Source of the DNA: Streptococcus castoreus DSM 17536 | Lineage (GTDB): Bacteria > Bacillota > Bacilli > Lactobacillales > Streptococcaceae | Direction of reading: 5' to 3' | DNA length: 64,000 nt | Assembly: GCF_000425025.1 (NCBI RefSeq) | Contig: NZ_KE384294.1 | Coordinates: forward strand, 1 to 64,000 | Shown here: piece after piece, positions 8,468 to 18,353 of the stretch | Numbering within the stretch: position 1 is the stretch's first letter | How the letters are laid out: the number at the start of each line of letters is the position of its first letter | The notes under the pieces: generated by a model | Database searches by the model: none | Seen by the model: only the letters and a program-made list of their open reading frames with translations | What the model was told of the DNA's origin: nothing | Made by a program: the position numbers and the translations under genes

Positions 8468-10162
8468 TTAAATGATGTTATCCATTTTTGCCTGACAAGC
8501 TGCTTCAATAGCATCTAACTTGGCAATGCTATCTGCTTGCGTTTGACCGATAGTATAGAGATATAGTTTAATTTTAGGCTCTGTTCCTGATGGTCTAAGG
8601 GCATACCATGACCCTTCATTAAAATAATATTTTAGACAATTTTGTTTTGGAAAATTTTGATAGCCGTCTTTAAAATCAATTCTTGTTTTCAAGGTCATGT
8701 CATCCACCGTTTGTATCGGATTTTGCCGAAAATCTTCCATAATTCTAGCAATACGGTCTTGACCCTCAACACCCTCTAATTCTAAAGCAATTTGACGTTC
8801 ATTGTAATAACCGAACTCCGTATAAATGGTTTGTAAAACATCTAAAAGAGACTGTCCTCTTTTTTTATAATAAGCAGCCATTTCCACTACCATCATTGAA
8901 GCACTAACAGCATCCTTATCTCGCACGAAAGTGCCATAACAAAAGCCAATACTTTCCTCGTAGCCAAACAGATAAGTCTTTGATTTGGTCAGTTCATATT
9001 CATTAGCCTTACCACAAATATTTTTAAAGCCAGTTAAAGTTTCGACAGTTTCAATACCATACTGATTGGCAATCTTCCGTGACAAATCTCCCGTGACAAT
9101 CGATTTTACCAAAACCGGATGATCCGGTAAATTCCCCAAGGCAAAACGTTGTGAAAAAATGTAGTAAGAAAGCAGGGCACCTATTTTATTTCCATTCAGA
9201 AAGACATAATTGCCGCTTGCATCTTTGACTTCTAGAGCTAATCGATCACAATCAGGATCAGTTGCGATAAGAATATCAGCCTCAACAGCTTTGCCCAGTT
9301 TTTCTGAATAAGCAAAGGCTTTTGGAACTTCTGGATTTGGGTAGCCCACTGTCGTAAAATCAGGATCTGGCAATTCCTGTTCTGGAACAACATAAACATG
9401 ATCAAACCCACGACGTTTCAAAATTTCACGCACTGGTAAATTCCCAACACCATTAAGCGGCGTATAAACCACACGCACAGTTTTATCAATAGCAGTGTCA
9501 TTAATGGACAAGTCAAGCACTTCTTCTTTGTAAGCTTCTTCAATATGCTCATCAATATAACTTGCTAAGCCACTCGTTAAGGCATCTTCAAAAGGCATTT
9601 GTTTAATCGCTTGATAATCTGTAATAACTGCCATGTGAGTGGCAATCTGGTCAGCAATCGTCTCTAAAATCTGCGAGCCCTCTTCCCAATAAACCTTATA
9701 ACCATTATAATCTTTTGGATTATGACTGGCGGTAATCATCACACCTGATATACATCCCAAAGCACGGATGGCATAAGAACACATTGGAGTCGGACGAATC
9801 CCTTTATAAAGATAAGACTTAATGCCATTTGCTGCCATAACAGAACAGGTGAGTTCTGCAAATGCCTTAGACTGATGACGAACATCATAACTGACCGCAA
9901 TTCCACGTGCCACTGCTTCAGGTCCATAATCAATAATCGTATCAGCTAACGCCTGCGCTGCTTTACCAACCATATAAGTGTTCATACGATTAGTACCTGC
10001 ACCAAGCTTTCCTCTTAGCCCTGCGGTTCCAAACTCAAGTGTCTTGTAAAAACGATCCTGAATCTCAGCCTCGTCAGTTTTAATGGCTTCTAAATCTGTC
10101 TTAATGTCTTGACTTAGAAAATCATTGGCTAGCCACTCTTGGTAAATGTCTTTGTCATTCAT
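8468..10162 (-). CDS. pgm: Phosphoglucomutase (alpha-D-phosphohexomutase family)
   Basis: This 564-residue protein converts glucose 6-phosphate and glucose 1-phosphate, feeding UDP-glucose, capsule and wall polysaccharide synthesis. The active-site serine loop is MITASHNPKDYNGYK near residue 140. The metal-binding loop is DPDCDRLA near 300, the sugar-binding loop is GYEESIGF near 400, and the phosphate-binding segment RPSGTEPKIKLY is near 530. Length fits the Firmicute PgcA type. It is a single gene; mannose phosphate activity cannot be excluded. Confidence 0.95.
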   Translation of the reverse strand: MNDKDIYQEWLANDFLSQDIKTDLEAIKTDEAEIQDRFYKTLEFGTAGLRGKLGAGTNRMNTYMVGKAAQALADTIIDYGPEAVARGIAVSYDVRHQSKAFAELTCSVMAANGIKSYLYKGIRPTPMCSYAIRALGCISGVMITASHNPKDYNGYKVYWEEGSQILETIADQIATHMAVITDYQAIKQMPFEDALTSGLASYIDEHIEEAYKEEVLDLSINDTAIDKTVRVVYTPLNGVGNLPVREILKRRGFDHVYVVPEQELPDPDFTTVGYPNPEVPKAFAYSEKLGKAVEADILIATDPDCDRLALEVKDASGNYVFLNGNKIGALLSYYIFSQRFALGNLPDHPVLVKSIVTGDLSRKIANQYGIETVETLTGFKNICGKANEYELTKSKTYLFGYEESIGFCYGTFVRDKDAVSASMMVVEMAAYYKKRGQSLLDVLQTIYTEFGYYNERQIALELEGVEGQDRIARIMEDFRQNPIQTVDDMTLKTRIDFKDGYQNFPKQNCLKYYFNEGSWYALRPSGTEPKIKLYLYTIGQTQADSIAKLDAIEAACQAKMDNII

Positions 10163-10342
10163 ATTACTTATCCTCTTCTAAGACCAAATGGTAAAATTCA
10201 CCCCATTAGGAGACACTCATTTCATTGAAAGAGCTATCTAAATGGTAACAAACAACCGTTGTAAAGTCAACTTAAATTATTAATTAACTGCACCTTATAC
10301 AATTACTTTGACCTGCTAAGGACATCTTGAATAATTATGTCG

Positions 10343-10373
10343 CTAAAAATGGTCTAGGCAGTTCCTAAACCAA
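10343..10373 (-). terminator. Terminator at the end of the feo operon
   Basis: GGTTTAGG-aactg-CCTAGACC followed by ATTTTT forms an 8-bp stem with one mismatch. It sits just after the small feoB-associated gene, on the same strand. Confidence 0.6.
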
Positions 10374-10390
10374 TTATCATAATATGTCAT

Positions 10391-10543
10391 TTACCTAAGA
10401 GTTGATTTATTAGAAGACTTCATTTCATCTTTAATCGGACAAGAACAGTGACAATCGCCACAAGCTCCCTTTTGTCTAAGCAAGTGAGTAACACTTAAAA
10501 TAACCAAAATACCTAATAACACAGCAATGAGTAATGTTGACAT
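10391..10543 (-). CDS. FeoB-associated Cys-rich membrane protein (50 aa)
   Basis: Translation of the minus strand from the ATG at 10543 gives a 50-residue protein. It has one N-terminal membrane helix (MSTLLIAVLLGILVILSVTH), then LLRQKGACGDCHCSCPIK with four cysteines in a short cytoplasmic or external tail. This is the layout of the FeoB-associated Cys-rich membrane proteins found beside feoB in Firmicutes. Its start overlaps the feoB stop (TAATG), and GGAGGAAG inside the feoB end provides a strong ribosome site. A role in delivering or sensing Fe(II) at FeoB is inferred. Confidence 0.85.
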   Translation of the reverse strand: MSTLLIAVLLGILVILSVTHLLRQKGACGDCHCSCPIKDEMKSSNKSTLR

Positions 10544-12702
10544 TAGTAATCTTCCTCCTGACTCATTTTTTCAAGATTAGTGATACCAATTACTTGAGAG
10601 TAACCCGTATAAGGTTTTCTAAAAAGAACATACAAAAGTCCTAGCAAACAAATCAATGCCCAGATTGTAAAGAAACTTACAGGAGATCCTGCTAGCAATA
10701 ACCCAAATTGATACAAAATCATGCTTAGTAAATAGGCTAACCCTGTTTGAAAACCAATCGCTGCTAAAGACCACTTAACACTACTCATTTCACGTTTTAT
10801 GGCACCAATCGCTGCAAAACATGGGGCACACAAAAGATTAAAGAGCAAGAAAGAATAGGCTTCCAAAGCAGAATAATCCATCTGCAAACTGGACCACAAG
10901 GCTTGACTTGTCTCGCTGGCATCTACCTGATGATATAAAATACCAAAAGTAGCAACGACTGTTTCTTTGGCCAACAAGCCAGTTAGAGCCGCTACTGTTG
11001 CTTTCCAGTTCCCAAAGCCTAAAGGCTTGAAAATCCAAGCAAATAAGTGACCAAAATGAGCCAAAATACTTTGCTCCGTCTCAACAGCCTGTAGCCGAAT
11101 GTTATAGTTAGACATAAACCAAATCAAGATGGTTAGTACAAAAATAATGGTTCCCGCCCGTTTCACAAAACTCCAAGCTTTCCCCAAAGCATAGTGAGTA
11201 ACTGTCAACAGATTTGGCAGATGATAAGCTGGCAGTTCCATAATAAAAGGACTGGCTTGACCACCCAAAAGCTTGGTTTTTTTAAGCGCAATTCCTGATA
11301 AAATAATCGAAGCAATGCCAACAAAATAAGCACTTGGAGCGATGAACGGATTATCAGAGAAGAAAGCACCCGAAATAAGGGCAATAATAGCTAACTTGGC
11401 AGAACAAGGCATAAAAGTAGCCGTCATAATAGTGATTTTGCGATCACGTTCATTTTCAATCGTACGACTTGCCATAATAGCCGGTACACCACAACCAGTA
11501 GCGATAAGCATCGGAATGAAAGATTTCCCAGAAAGACCAAAACGTCTAAAAATACGATCCATAACAAAAGCAATCCGACTCATATAACCAATATCTTCTA
11601 AAATACCTAGACAGATAAAAAGAACAAAAATTTGGGGAACAAAACCTAAAACAGCCCCAATTCCTGCTAAAATGCCATCAATTATCAAGGATTGCAACCA
11701 AGGTTCAACGTTTACATAAATCAAAAATGCCTTAGTTGCATCAGGAAGCCACTGACCAAACAAAACATCATTCACCCAATCCGTTCCTAATGTTCCAACC
11801 GTTTGAATTGATAGAAAGTACACCAAAAACATCACCAAGGCAAAAATTGGTAGGGCCAAGAAACGGTTGGTGACAATCCTATCAATCTTGTCTGACAATC
11901 GCCACTCAAAATCATTGATCTCAATTTGTGCCATATGGCAAACCCGCTCAATATAGGCATAACGTTCATTAATTATAATCGATTCTGCCTCTTCTTCAAA
12001 GACCGCTTCTGTGATATTAATAATGTTTTCAATTTCAGCTACCACCTCTTGATCCAATGCCAATGTCTCTTGAACCAAGGGATCACGCTCAAATAATTTA
12101 ATGCTATAATAACGGGCTCTATTAGCTAAATCAACTTCTTGCAATACATCAACAATTTGTACCAACGCAGCTTCTAAACGATTATCGTAAAGAGGAAAAT
12201 AAGGAACTTCTTTAGGATGTGCGATTTCTTGCTTGCAACTGTTAACTAACTGGCTAAGACCTTTATTTTTCAAAGCACTCGTTGCTATAACTGGAATGCC
12301 AAGTTGGTAACTCAACTGATCAAGATTAATCTGTTTTTGGCTAGTTTCTAAAATATCTGACATATTGAGCGCCATGACCAAGGGTAACCCCATTTCCATA
12401 AGCTGGGTTGTCAGATAAAGATTACGTTCTAGATTAGTGCCATCCACCACATTAATAATCGCTTGAGCTTCTTGACCCAAGAGATAGTCCCTTGCAATCA
12501 TTTCTTCAGGACTATAAGGTGACATGGAATAAACACCAGGTAAGTCTTGAATTTCAATCTCCTTATCAGACTTTAAAAGACCACTTTTTCGATCAACTGT
12601 TACCCCAGGCCAATTCCCAACCCGCTGATTCGTTCCGGTTAACAAATTAAAAAGACTCGTTTTTCCACTATTAGGATTACCAATTAAAGCTATTTTTTTC
12701 AT
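10543..12702 (-). CDS. feoB: Ferrous iron transport protein B
   Basis: This 719-residue Fe(II) transporter has an N-terminal G-protein domain: G1 GNPNSGKTS (residues 8-16), G3 DLPGVYS, and ALNMSD as the G4-like motif. A helical spacer follows to about residue 270, then a polytopic membrane domain with two Gate-type repeats (segments around CLGILEDIGYMSRIAFVMDR and LLAKETVVATFGILYH). It overlaps feoA by 4 bases and the small Cys-rich gene by one base. Length is normal. Confidence 0.97.
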   Translation of the reverse strand: MKKIALIGNPNSGKTSLFNLLTGTNQRVGNWPGVTVDRKSGLLKSDKEIEIQDLPGVYSMSPYSPEEMIARDYLLGQEAQAIINVVDGTNLERNLYLTTQLMEMGLPLVMALNMSDILETSQKQINLDQLSYQLGIPVIATSALKNKGLSQLVNSCKQEIAHPKEVPYFPLYDNRLEAALVQIVDVLQEVDLANRARYYSIKLFERDPLVQETLALDQEVVAEIENIINITEAVFEEEAESIIINERYAYIERVCHMAQIEINDFEWRLSDKIDRIVTNRFLALPIFALVMFLVYFLSIQTVGTLGTDWVNDVLFGQWLPDATKAFLIYVNVEPWLQSLIIDGILAGIGAVLGFVPQIFVLFICLGILEDIGYMSRIAFVMDRIFRRFGLSGKSFIPMLIATGCGVPAIMASRTIENERDRKITIMTATFMPCSAKLAIIALISGAFFSDNPFIAPSAYFVGIASIILSGIALKKTKLLGGQASPFIMELPAYHLPNLLTVTHYALGKAWSFVKRAGTIIFVLTILIWFMSNYNIRLQAVETEQSILAHFGHLFAWIFKPLGFGNWKATVAALTGLLAKETVVATFGILYHQVDASETSQALWSSLQMDYSALEAYSFLLFNLLCAPCFAAIGAIKREMSSVKWSLAAIGFQTGLAYLLSMILYQFGLLLAGSPVSFFTIWALICLLGLLYVLFRKPYTGYSQVIGITNLEKMSQEEDY

Positions 12703-13178
12703 AGTAAATCCTCTTTTTCTAGCTTCCTCACCGAAATTAATTGGGCTTCCGACTGACGTAAACTTAATTCATAGCCCCTCAAACTAATTTCTAAAGGATC
12801 ACCCAAAGGGGCCCGTTTACGCAACTGAATAGTTGTCCCCCTAGTTAGCCCCATGTCCATTAAACGGCGCTTAGCTTCTTTGCTAGCATAAATATCTTGA
12901 ATCACAGCAAAATCGGAAACAGCTAGTTCTGACAAAGGAAAACGGTGTTCTTGCTCCGCTATTTCACTAACCTCAATTGCTTCTAGAATACTATCATCAA
13001 AGGCCAATCGGCTTTTTTTAACTACAATAATAGCACTTTGCTTGGTTTTTGAGATCACTTTTAAATGACTCTTTTCCTTGATTCCAAGATGCGCCAAATG
13101 TCTTTGATGATCTTTTGACAAGCCAATTTTAACAACCTGATAATCTATTCCAATGGTTGCTTGAGATAATTTCACCAT
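12699..13178 (-). CDS. feoA: FeoA protein with two FeoA domains
   Basis: This cytoplasmic 159-residue partner of FeoB is twice the usual 75-80 residues. The first SH3-like FeoA repeat covers about residues 1-75 (HLAHLGIKEKSHLKVISKTKQ) and the second about 80-155 (KRRLMDMGLTRGTTIQLRKRAPLGDPLEISLRGYELSLR). The second copy matches the family consensus best, and the first is diverged. It is the first gene of the feo operon, with an extended -10 promoter close upstream. Confidence 0.92.
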   Translation of the reverse strand: MVKLSQATIGIDYQVVKIGLSKDHQRHLAHLGIKEKSHLKVISKTKQSAIIVVKKSRLAFDDSILEAIEVSEIAEQEHRFPLSELAVSDFAVIQDIYASKEAKRRLMDMGLTRGTTIQLRKRAPLGDPLEISLRGYELSLRQSEAQLISVRKLEKEDLL

Positions 13179-13204
13179 AAAAGCTCCTTTTAATTACACT
13201 GTCA

Positions 13205-13213
13205 ATTATAGCA
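13205..13213 (-). promoter_or_regulatory. Extended -10 promoter for feoA-feoB
   Basis: TGCTATAAT on the minus strand is an extended -10 (TGN-TATAAT), with an expected start about 20 bases before the feoA ATG. No good -35 hexamer is seen at the right distance. AAAGGAG precedes the ATG. Confidence 0.5.
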
Positions 13214-13343
13214 TATTATCCAATGACCCACTCATTCTTATTTTAGTTTTTTGTCTTTTTAATCTCAGATAAGAATGACTCTAATAAAGGGATTGCCCAA
13301 AAGGAGCTCATACTTTTATGAGTTATTATTAGAATATTTTAAA

Positions 13344-13373
13344 CAAAAAAGCCCGAGAAACTTCCCAAGCTTT
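13344..13373 (-). terminator. Terminator of the amino acid ABC transporter operon
   Basis: AAGCTTGGGAA pairs with TTCTCGGGCTT through several G-U pairs, followed by a T run, directly after the ATPase gene on the minus strand. Confidence 0.65.
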
Positions 13374-13379
13374 AAAACT

Positions 13380-14114
13380 CTATAAAATCTTACTTAAAAA
13401 ATCTCTTGTCCGCTCTTCTTTGGTCTGTTCAAATAACTGGCTTGGACTACCTTCTTCCACAATGAGACCACTATCCATAAAAATAACACGGTCTGCTACT
13501 TCTTTGGCAAAGCCCATTTCATGGGTAACAATCACCATGGTCATTCCTGATTTAGCCAAATCCTGCATAACTGCCAAAACTTCACCCACCATTTCTGGAT
13601 CAAGTGCTGATGTTGGTTCATCAAATAATAAGACGTCTGGATCCATAGCCAGACCACGTGCAATCGCAATCCGCTGTTGTTGCCCACCAGAAAGACTAGC
13701 TGGATAGGCATTGGGTTTTTCCGCCAATCCAACTCTTTTCAACAATCTCAATGCTGCCTTTTTAGCTTCTGCCTTAGGAATGGCTTTTGTTTTAATAGGT
13801 GACAAGGTGATATTATCTAAAACAGTCATATTAGGGAATAAATTAAATTGTTGAAAAACCATCCCCATTTTTTCACGCATTTTGAAAATATCATTCTTCT
13901 TGTCTGTAATGTCAACCCCCTCAAAAGTAATTTGTCCTTTGGTTGGAATCTCCAATAAATTTATGGTACGCAACAAGGTTGATTTCCCTGAGCCAGATGG
14001 ACCAATAATCACCACCACTTCACCCGGCATAATGTCAAGGTCAATACCTTTTAAAACTTCATTTTGACCATAATATTTGTGCAAATCCTTAATTGAAATA
14101 ATTGCGCCAACCAT
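13380..14114 (-). CDS. Polar amino acid ABC transporter ATPase
   Basis: This 244-residue ATPase energises amino acid import; glutamine or a similar polar amino acid is likely. Walker A is GPSGSGKST (about residue 38), the Q loop lies in [13 protein letters not shown], the signature is LSGGQQQR, and Walker B is [11 protein letters not shown] followed by the switch His in VTHEMGF. The ATG at 14114 follows AGGAGGTAATCACTG and touches the end of the permease gene. No substrate-binding protein gene is adjacent, so the substrate cannot be named from context. Confidence 0.9.
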   Translation of the reverse strand: MVGAIISIKDLHKYYGQNEVLKGIDLDIMPGEVVVIIGPSGSGKSTLLRTINLLEIPTKGQITFEGVDITDKKNDIFKMREKMGMVFQQFNLFPNMTVLDNITLSPIKTKAIPKAEAKKAALRLLKRVGLAEKPNAYPASLSGGQQQRIAIARGLAMDPDVLLFDEPTSALDPEMVGEVLAVMQDLAKSGMTMVIVTHEMGFAKEVADRVIFMDSGLIVEEGSPSQLFEQTKEERTRDFLSKIL

Positions 14115-14800
14115 CAGTGATTACCTCCTTGTGCCATACGGCGTTCCAATATTCTCAACAACTGTGACATCACTGTCGTTATCACCAGATAATAGAAAGC
14201 AGCAAACAATAATGGAGCAATTGGCGAATAGGTTGCTGTCACAACAGACTGTGCCCCATTCCAAAGTTCCATAACTCCAATCGTTTGTAGGAGAGCGCTG
14301 TCTTTAATAATCGTAATAAATTCATTTCCCAAGGCTGGTAAAATATTCTTTAACGCTTGAGGTAAAATCACATAACGCATGGCATTTTTAGGACGAATCC
14401 CTAATGAGTAAGCCGCCTCTAATTGCCCCCTTGGAACAGCATCAATACCTGCTCTGACAATTTCAGAAATATAAGCACCACTATTCAACGAGATGATAAT
14501 AATACCGGGAATAAGTCTTGAAAAATCCAAATTCAAGACACCAAATCCAATGGTTGGCATATGGTTAAAGTGCATCCAGGCAAAGGCTATCATGATCTGA
14601 ACCACCATAGGTGTTCCACGAAAGACCCAAACATAAAGGTGAACTAACCAAGTCAACGGTTTGACTTCGCTTCGTTTAATCAAAGTCACCAGGACACCGA
14701 AAATGGTTCCAAAAAAAACGACACTAGCTGAAATCATAATGGTAACAAAGACACCGTAGTTAAAGTAGGCCCAGTATTTGGGTAAGAATGAAAAATCCAT
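14114..14800 (-). CDS. Polar amino acid ABC transporter permease
   Basis: This 228-residue inner membrane protein has a His/Glu/Gln/Arg/opine permease architecture. It has about five membrane helices and the coupling motif [26 protein letters not shown] near residue 120, where the ATPase docks. It is translated with the downstream ATPase gene (one-base junction). Substrate specificity is unknown because the binding protein is elsewhere. Confidence 0.9.
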   Translation of the reverse strand: MDFSFLPKYWAYFNYGVFVTIMISASVVFFGTIFGVLVTLIKRSEVKPLTWLVHLYVWVFRGTPMVVQIMIAFAWMHFNHMPTIGFGVLNLDFSRLIPGIIIISLNSGAYISEIVRAGIDAVPRGQLEAAYSLGIRPKNAMRYVILPQALKNILPALGNEFITIIKDSALLQTIGVMELWNGAQSVVTATYSPIAPLLFAAFYYLVITTVMSQLLRILERRMAQGGNH

Positions 14801-14885
14801 TTATATCTCCTCATAAGCGACATGGTCATCGCAATAAAGATAATTATACCATTTAATGAATATTAATACAATGCTTTTTGGTTAT

Positions 14886-14910
14886 TAAAAAAACCTGCCT
14901 CGGGCAAGTC
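14886..14910 (-). terminator. Terminator after the DUF1797 gene
   Basis: ACTTGCC-cga-GGCAGGT followed by TTTTTTT on the minus strand, just past the stop of the small gene. Confidence 0.75.
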
Positions 14911-14928
14911 TCTTTACTATACTCAAAT

Positions 14929-15159
14929 TTAATATAATAAATCGTAGATTTCCATCGCAATCAAGTCAATGCTATCAAAAGAATATGACTCACGGGCTTC
15001 AACATCACGCAACGTAAAAACTGGTCCATTTTCCGGATCATTTGAAAAGGCAACTTCTGCCACAACAACACCATCACGCTCAAAGTTTCGTTTAAGATTA
15101 CCGCCATCTGTCACCATCAATTCCAAGCGATTGATGATTCTCACCAAATGTGATTCCAT
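14929..15159 (-). CDS. DUF1797 (YkuJ-like) small protein
   Basis: This 76-residue soluble protein has the family pattern LVRIINRLELMVTDGG...RNFERDGVVVAEVAFS and a C-terminal helix DSIDLIAMEIYDLL. The family is conserved in streptococci and bacilli and has no established function. It is monocistronic with its own terminator, and its promoter region faces that of clpE. Confidence 0.85.
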   Translation of the reverse strand: MESHLVRIINRLELMVTDGGNLKRNFERDGVVVAEVAFSNDPENGPVFTLRDVEARESYSFDSIDLIAMEIYDLLY

Positions 15160-15316
15160 TTCGTTTCTCCTATTCGTTTTTTATCCCTACTATTTTAACA
15201 CAAATCAGAGGAAACAAACAAGAAAAGTAGCATATTTCTCAATATTTACTGATTTTTAGCCCTTTGTGACACCTTTCAACTGTCTTTATTAGGGAAATAG
15301 CAAAACTGACTAAGAA

Positions 15317-15343
15317 TTAACACTCCACATGCGATAGTGCTAA
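15317..15343 (+). promoter_or_regulatory. CIRCE-like HrcA operator upstream of clpE
   Basis: TTAACACTC, nine bases, then TAGTGCTAA. The CIRCE consensus is TTAGCACTC-N9-GAGTGCTAA, so 16 of 18 arm bases match at the exact spacing. It lies 17 bases before the -35 hexamer of clpE. The two mismatches mean HrcA binding could be weak. Confidence 0.6.
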
Positions 15344-15360
15344 AATCATAAACTTTTTAC

Positions 15361-15388
15361 TTGCTTTCCCAAGCGGTGGTGCTATAAT
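15361..15388 (+). promoter_or_regulatory. clpE promoter
   Basis: -35 TTGCTT (15361-15366) and -10 TATAAT (15383-15388) with a 16-base spacer. The -10 is preceded by TGC, making it an extended -10. Confidence 0.7.
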
Positions 15389-15400
15389 ATGAGTATAAAG

Positions 15401-15417
15401 TTTGACCATTTTTGACT
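15401..15417 (+). promoter_or_regulatory. CtsR operator of clpE
   Basis: TTTGACC-ATT-TTTGACT is the reverse complement form of the CtsR heptad repeat (RGTCAAA-N3-RGTCAAA). It lies just downstream of the -10, where bound CtsR would block RNA polymerase. Confidence 0.88.
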
Positions 15418-15458
15418 AAATGTTTTTAACTTTTTAGATAAACCTTTGGAGGTATGCC

Positions 15459-17726
15459 ATGCTTTGTCAAAATTGTAATTTAAACGAATCAACCATTCAC
15501 CTTTATACAAATATTAATGGAAAACAAAGACAAATCGACCTTTGTCAAAATTGTTATCAAATCATGAAAGCCGGTCCTTTAGGCGAGTTAAACGGTGGAC
15601 AAAAAACTCAGGAACGCTCATCAACTCCCTTCTTCGATGATTTCTTTGGTGATCTAAATCATTTTAGACCTTTTGGAAAATTACCAAATACTCCTCTTGG
15701 AGCAACTGGCAATAACGGAAACCACAATGGTGGTTATAATAATCAGCGTTCTCCACAATCACAATCACCAAATAGCCAACCCAAAGGGTTGTTGGAAGAA
15801 TTTGGCATCAATGTTACCGATATTGCTAGATTTGGTGATATTGATCCTGTTATTGGTCGTGATGAGGAAATTATCCGTGTGATTGAAATTCTTAATCGCC
15901 GAACTAAAAATAATCCTGTCCTTATTGGAGAGCCTGGTGTTGGTAAAACAGTCGTTGTCGAAGGCTTAGCCCAAAAGATTGTTGATGGGGATGTCCCTCA
16001 CAAATTGCAAGGCAAACAAGTTATTCGCCTTGATGTGGTCAGCCTCGTTCAAGGAACTGGCATTCGTGGACAATTTGAAGAACGCATGCAAAAATTAATG
16101 GAAGAAATTCGCAACCGTAAAGATGTTATTCTCTTCATTGATGAAATCCATGAAATTGTCGGAGCGGGTTCTACTGGTGATAGCAATATGGATGCTGGCA
16201 ATATCTTGAAACCTGCTCTTGCACGAGGTGAGTTACAATTAGTTGGTGCCACAACACTAAATGAATACCGCATCATTGAAAAAGATGCCGCCCTTGAACG
16301 TCGGATGCAACCTGTTAAAGTTGATGAACCTTCTGTTGAGGAAACCATTACCATTTTAAAAGGGATTCAACCCAAATACGAAGATTATCATCATGTCAAA
16401 TATAGCCAAGCTGCTATTGAAGCTGCTGCTAAACTATCAAATCGTTACATCCAAGACCGGTTCCTTCCAGACAAGGCCATTGACCTTTTGGACGAAGCGG
16501 GTTCTAAGATGAATTTAACCCTCAACTTTGTTGATCCAAAAGAGATTGACAACCGTTTAGTTGAAGCTGAAAACTTAAAAGCTCAAGCTACCCGTGATGA
16601 AGATTACGAACGTGCCGCTTATTTCCGTGATCAAATTGCCAAATACAAAGAAATGCAAGCCCAAAAAGTCGATGAGCAAGATATTCCAATTATTACTGAA
16701 AAGACTATTGAAGCTATTGTCGAACAAAAAACCAACATTCCAGTTGGCGATCTCAAAGAAAAAGAACAATCTCAGTTAGTTCGCTTAGCGGATGATTTGA
16801 AAGCTCATGTGATTGGTCAAGATGACGCTGTTGATAAAATCGCCAAAGCTATTCGTCGTAATCGTGTTGGTCTTGGCACCCCAAATCGCCCAATTGGTTC
16901 TTTCCTCTTTGTCGGACCAACTGGAGTTGGTAAAACAGAATTATCTAAACAGCTAGCCATTGAACTCTTTGGTTCTGCTGATAATATGATTCGTTTTGAC
17001 ATGTCTGAATACATGGAAAAACATGCTGTCGCAAAATTAGTTGGTGCCCCTCCAGGCTATGTTGGCTATGAAGAGGCTGGACAATTAACCGAACAAATTC
17101 GCCGGAATCCTTATTCTCTCATTCTCTTAGATGAAGTCGAAAAAGCCCATCCAGATGTCATGCACATGTTCTTACAAGTTCTTGACGATGGTCGACTAAC
17201 CGATGGTCAAGGTCGTACGGTCAGTTTTAAAGATACCATTATCATCATGACTTCCAATGCAGGAACGGGCAAAACAGAAGCTTCCGTCGGCTTTAGTGCT
17301 GCTAGAGAAGGACGAACCAACTCCGTCTTGGGAGAATTGAGTCATTTCTTTAGCCCAGAATTTATAAACCGATTTGATGGCATTATCGAATTTAAAGCCT
17401 TGAGCAAAGATAATCTCCTTCACATCGTTGACCTAATGCTTGATGATGTTAATAAACGTTTAGCTTATAAGGCTATTCATCTTGACATCACACAAAAAGT
17501 CAAGGAAAAATTAGTTGACCTCGGCTATGATCCAAAAATGGGAGCTAGACCTTTACGTCGTACTATTCAAGATTATATTGAAGATGCCATCACCGATTAT
17601 TACCTTGATCATCCAACAGAAAAAAACTTACGTGCTGTGATGACAAGCAATGGCAACATTGTGATTAAAGGCATTAAAAAAGGAGAAGTCATCACTTCCG
17701 ACAAGAATGACAAAATAGAAAATTGA
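15459..17726 (+). CDS. clpE: Clp protease ATPase subunit ClpE
   Basis: This 755-residue AAA+ unfoldase partners ClpP in degrading misfolded proteins during heat stress. The N-terminal zinc finger (CQNCNLNE and CQNCYQI, residues 3-30) is diagnostic of ClpE. AAA domain 1 has GEPGVGKT near residue 157. A UVR-type linker ([16 protein letters not shown]) lies near 390, and AAA domain 2 has GPTGVGKT near 487. GGAGG lies upstream of the ATG. CtsR and CIRCE-like sites upstream indicate heat-shock control. Confidence 0.97.
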   Translation: MLCQNCNLNESTIHLYTNINGKQRQIDLCQNCYQIMKAGPLGELNGGQKTQERSSTPFFDDFFGDLNHFRPFGKLPNTPLGATGNNGNHNGGYNNQRSPQSQSPNSQPKGLLEEFGINVTDIARFGDIDPVIGRDEEIIRVIEILNRRTKNNPVLIGEPGVGKTVVVEGLAQKIVDGDVPHKLQGKQVIRLDVVSLVQGTGIRGQFEERMQKLMEEIRNRKDVILFIDEIHEIVGAGSTGDSNMDAGNILKPALARGELQLVGATTLNEYRIIEKDAALERRMQPVKVDEPSVEETITILKGIQPKYEDYHHVKYSQAAIEAAAKLSNRYIQDRFLPDKAIDLLDEAGSKMNLTLNFVDPKEIDNRLVEAENLKAQATRDEDYERAAYFRDQIAKYKEMQAQKVDEQDIPIITEKTIEAIVEQKTNIPVGDLKEKEQSQLVRLADDLKAHVIGQDDAVDKIAKAIRRNRVGLGTPNRPIGSFLFVGPTGVGKTELSKQLAIELFGSADNMIRFDMSEYMEKHAVAKLVGAPPGYVGYEEAGQLTEQIRRNPYSLILLDEVEKAHPDVMHMFLQVLDDGRLTDGQGRTVSFKDTIIIMTSNAGTGKTEASVGFSAAREGRTNSVLGELSHFFSPEFINRFDGIIEFKALSKDNLLHIVDLMLDDVNKRLAYKAIHLDITQKVKEKLVDLGYDPKMGARPLRRTIQDYIEDAITDYYLDHPTEKNLRAVMTSNGNIVIKGIKKGEVITSDKNDKIEN

Positions 17727-17730
17727 AGTT

Positions 17731-17764
17731 AAAAGAGAGATTCTGCTTAGAAATCTCTCTTTTA
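17731..17764 (+). terminator. Terminator after clpE
   Basis: AAAGAGAGATT, an 8-base loop, then AATCTCTCTTTT: an 11-bp perfect stem ending in T residues. Confidence 0.85.
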
Positions 17765-17827
17765 ATGTTAGGTGCTATTTTTTTGATAAAATGCAAAATT
17801 TTATAAGAATAATTGCTTAAAATTTAG

Positions 17828-17833
17828 TATAAT
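17828..17833 (+). promoter_or_regulatory. -10 element before the Nudix gene
   Basis: TATAAT about 20 bases before the Nudix ATG. The -35 is poor, so this is a candidate only. Confidence 0.4.
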
Positions 17834-17852
17834 AAAACAAAGGAGTGATACG

Positions 17853-18317
17853 ATGACAATTCCAACTTTTGGTAATCAGAATGAGCATGAAAACTACGTG
17901 ACACGTCAGGGTGTCTACGCCGTTATTCCTAATCAAGACCGCTCTAAAATTATTCTCGTTCAAGCCCCTAATGGCGCTTGGTTTTTACCTGGTGGTGAAA
18001 TTGAGATCGGTGAAAACCATCTCCAAGCACTAGAGCGTGAATTGATTGAAGAACTTGGTTTCACCGTCAAGATTGGTTCCTATTACGGCCAAGCTGACGA
18101 ATACTTCTACTCCAGCCATCGTGATACTCATTTTTATCACCCTGCCTACCTTTACGAAGTAACTGATTTCCAAGCTATTTCAAAACCTTTAGAAGATTTT
18201 AATCATTTGGCTTGGTTTCCTGCCGATGAAGCCATCGCGAAATTAAAACGTGGCAGTCATAAGTGGGGAGTCACAGAGTGGCAAAAAAAACAGCCATCTA
18301 CCAATTCTTTAACATAA
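17853..18317 (+). CDS. Nudix hydrolase
   Basis: This 154-residue protein carries a complete Nudix box, GGEIEIGENHLQALERE continuing into LIEELGF, around residues 49-72. It binds Mg2+ and cleaves nucleoside diphosphate-linked substrates. The exact substrate cannot be read from the sequence. AAAGGAG precedes the ATG. It has its own likely promoter after the clpE terminator, and a second promoter follows before the next gene. Confidence 0.88.
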   Translation: MTIPTFGNQNEHENYVTRQGVYAVIPNQDRSKIILVQAPNGAWFLPGGEIEIGENHLQALERELIEELGFTVKIGSYYGQADEYFYSSHRDTHFYHPAYLYEVTDFQAISKPLEDFNHLAWFPADEAIAKLKRGSHKWGVTEWQKKQPSTNSLT

Positions 18318-18326
18318 TGCTATAAT
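18318..18326 (+). promoter_or_regulatory. Extended -10 promoter for the DUF1827 gene
   Basis: TGCTATAAT directly after the Nudix stop codon, with AGGAGG and the ATG about 28 bases further on. Confidence 0.5.
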
Positions 18327-18353
18327 AACACAGGAATACTCAGGAGGACATTC

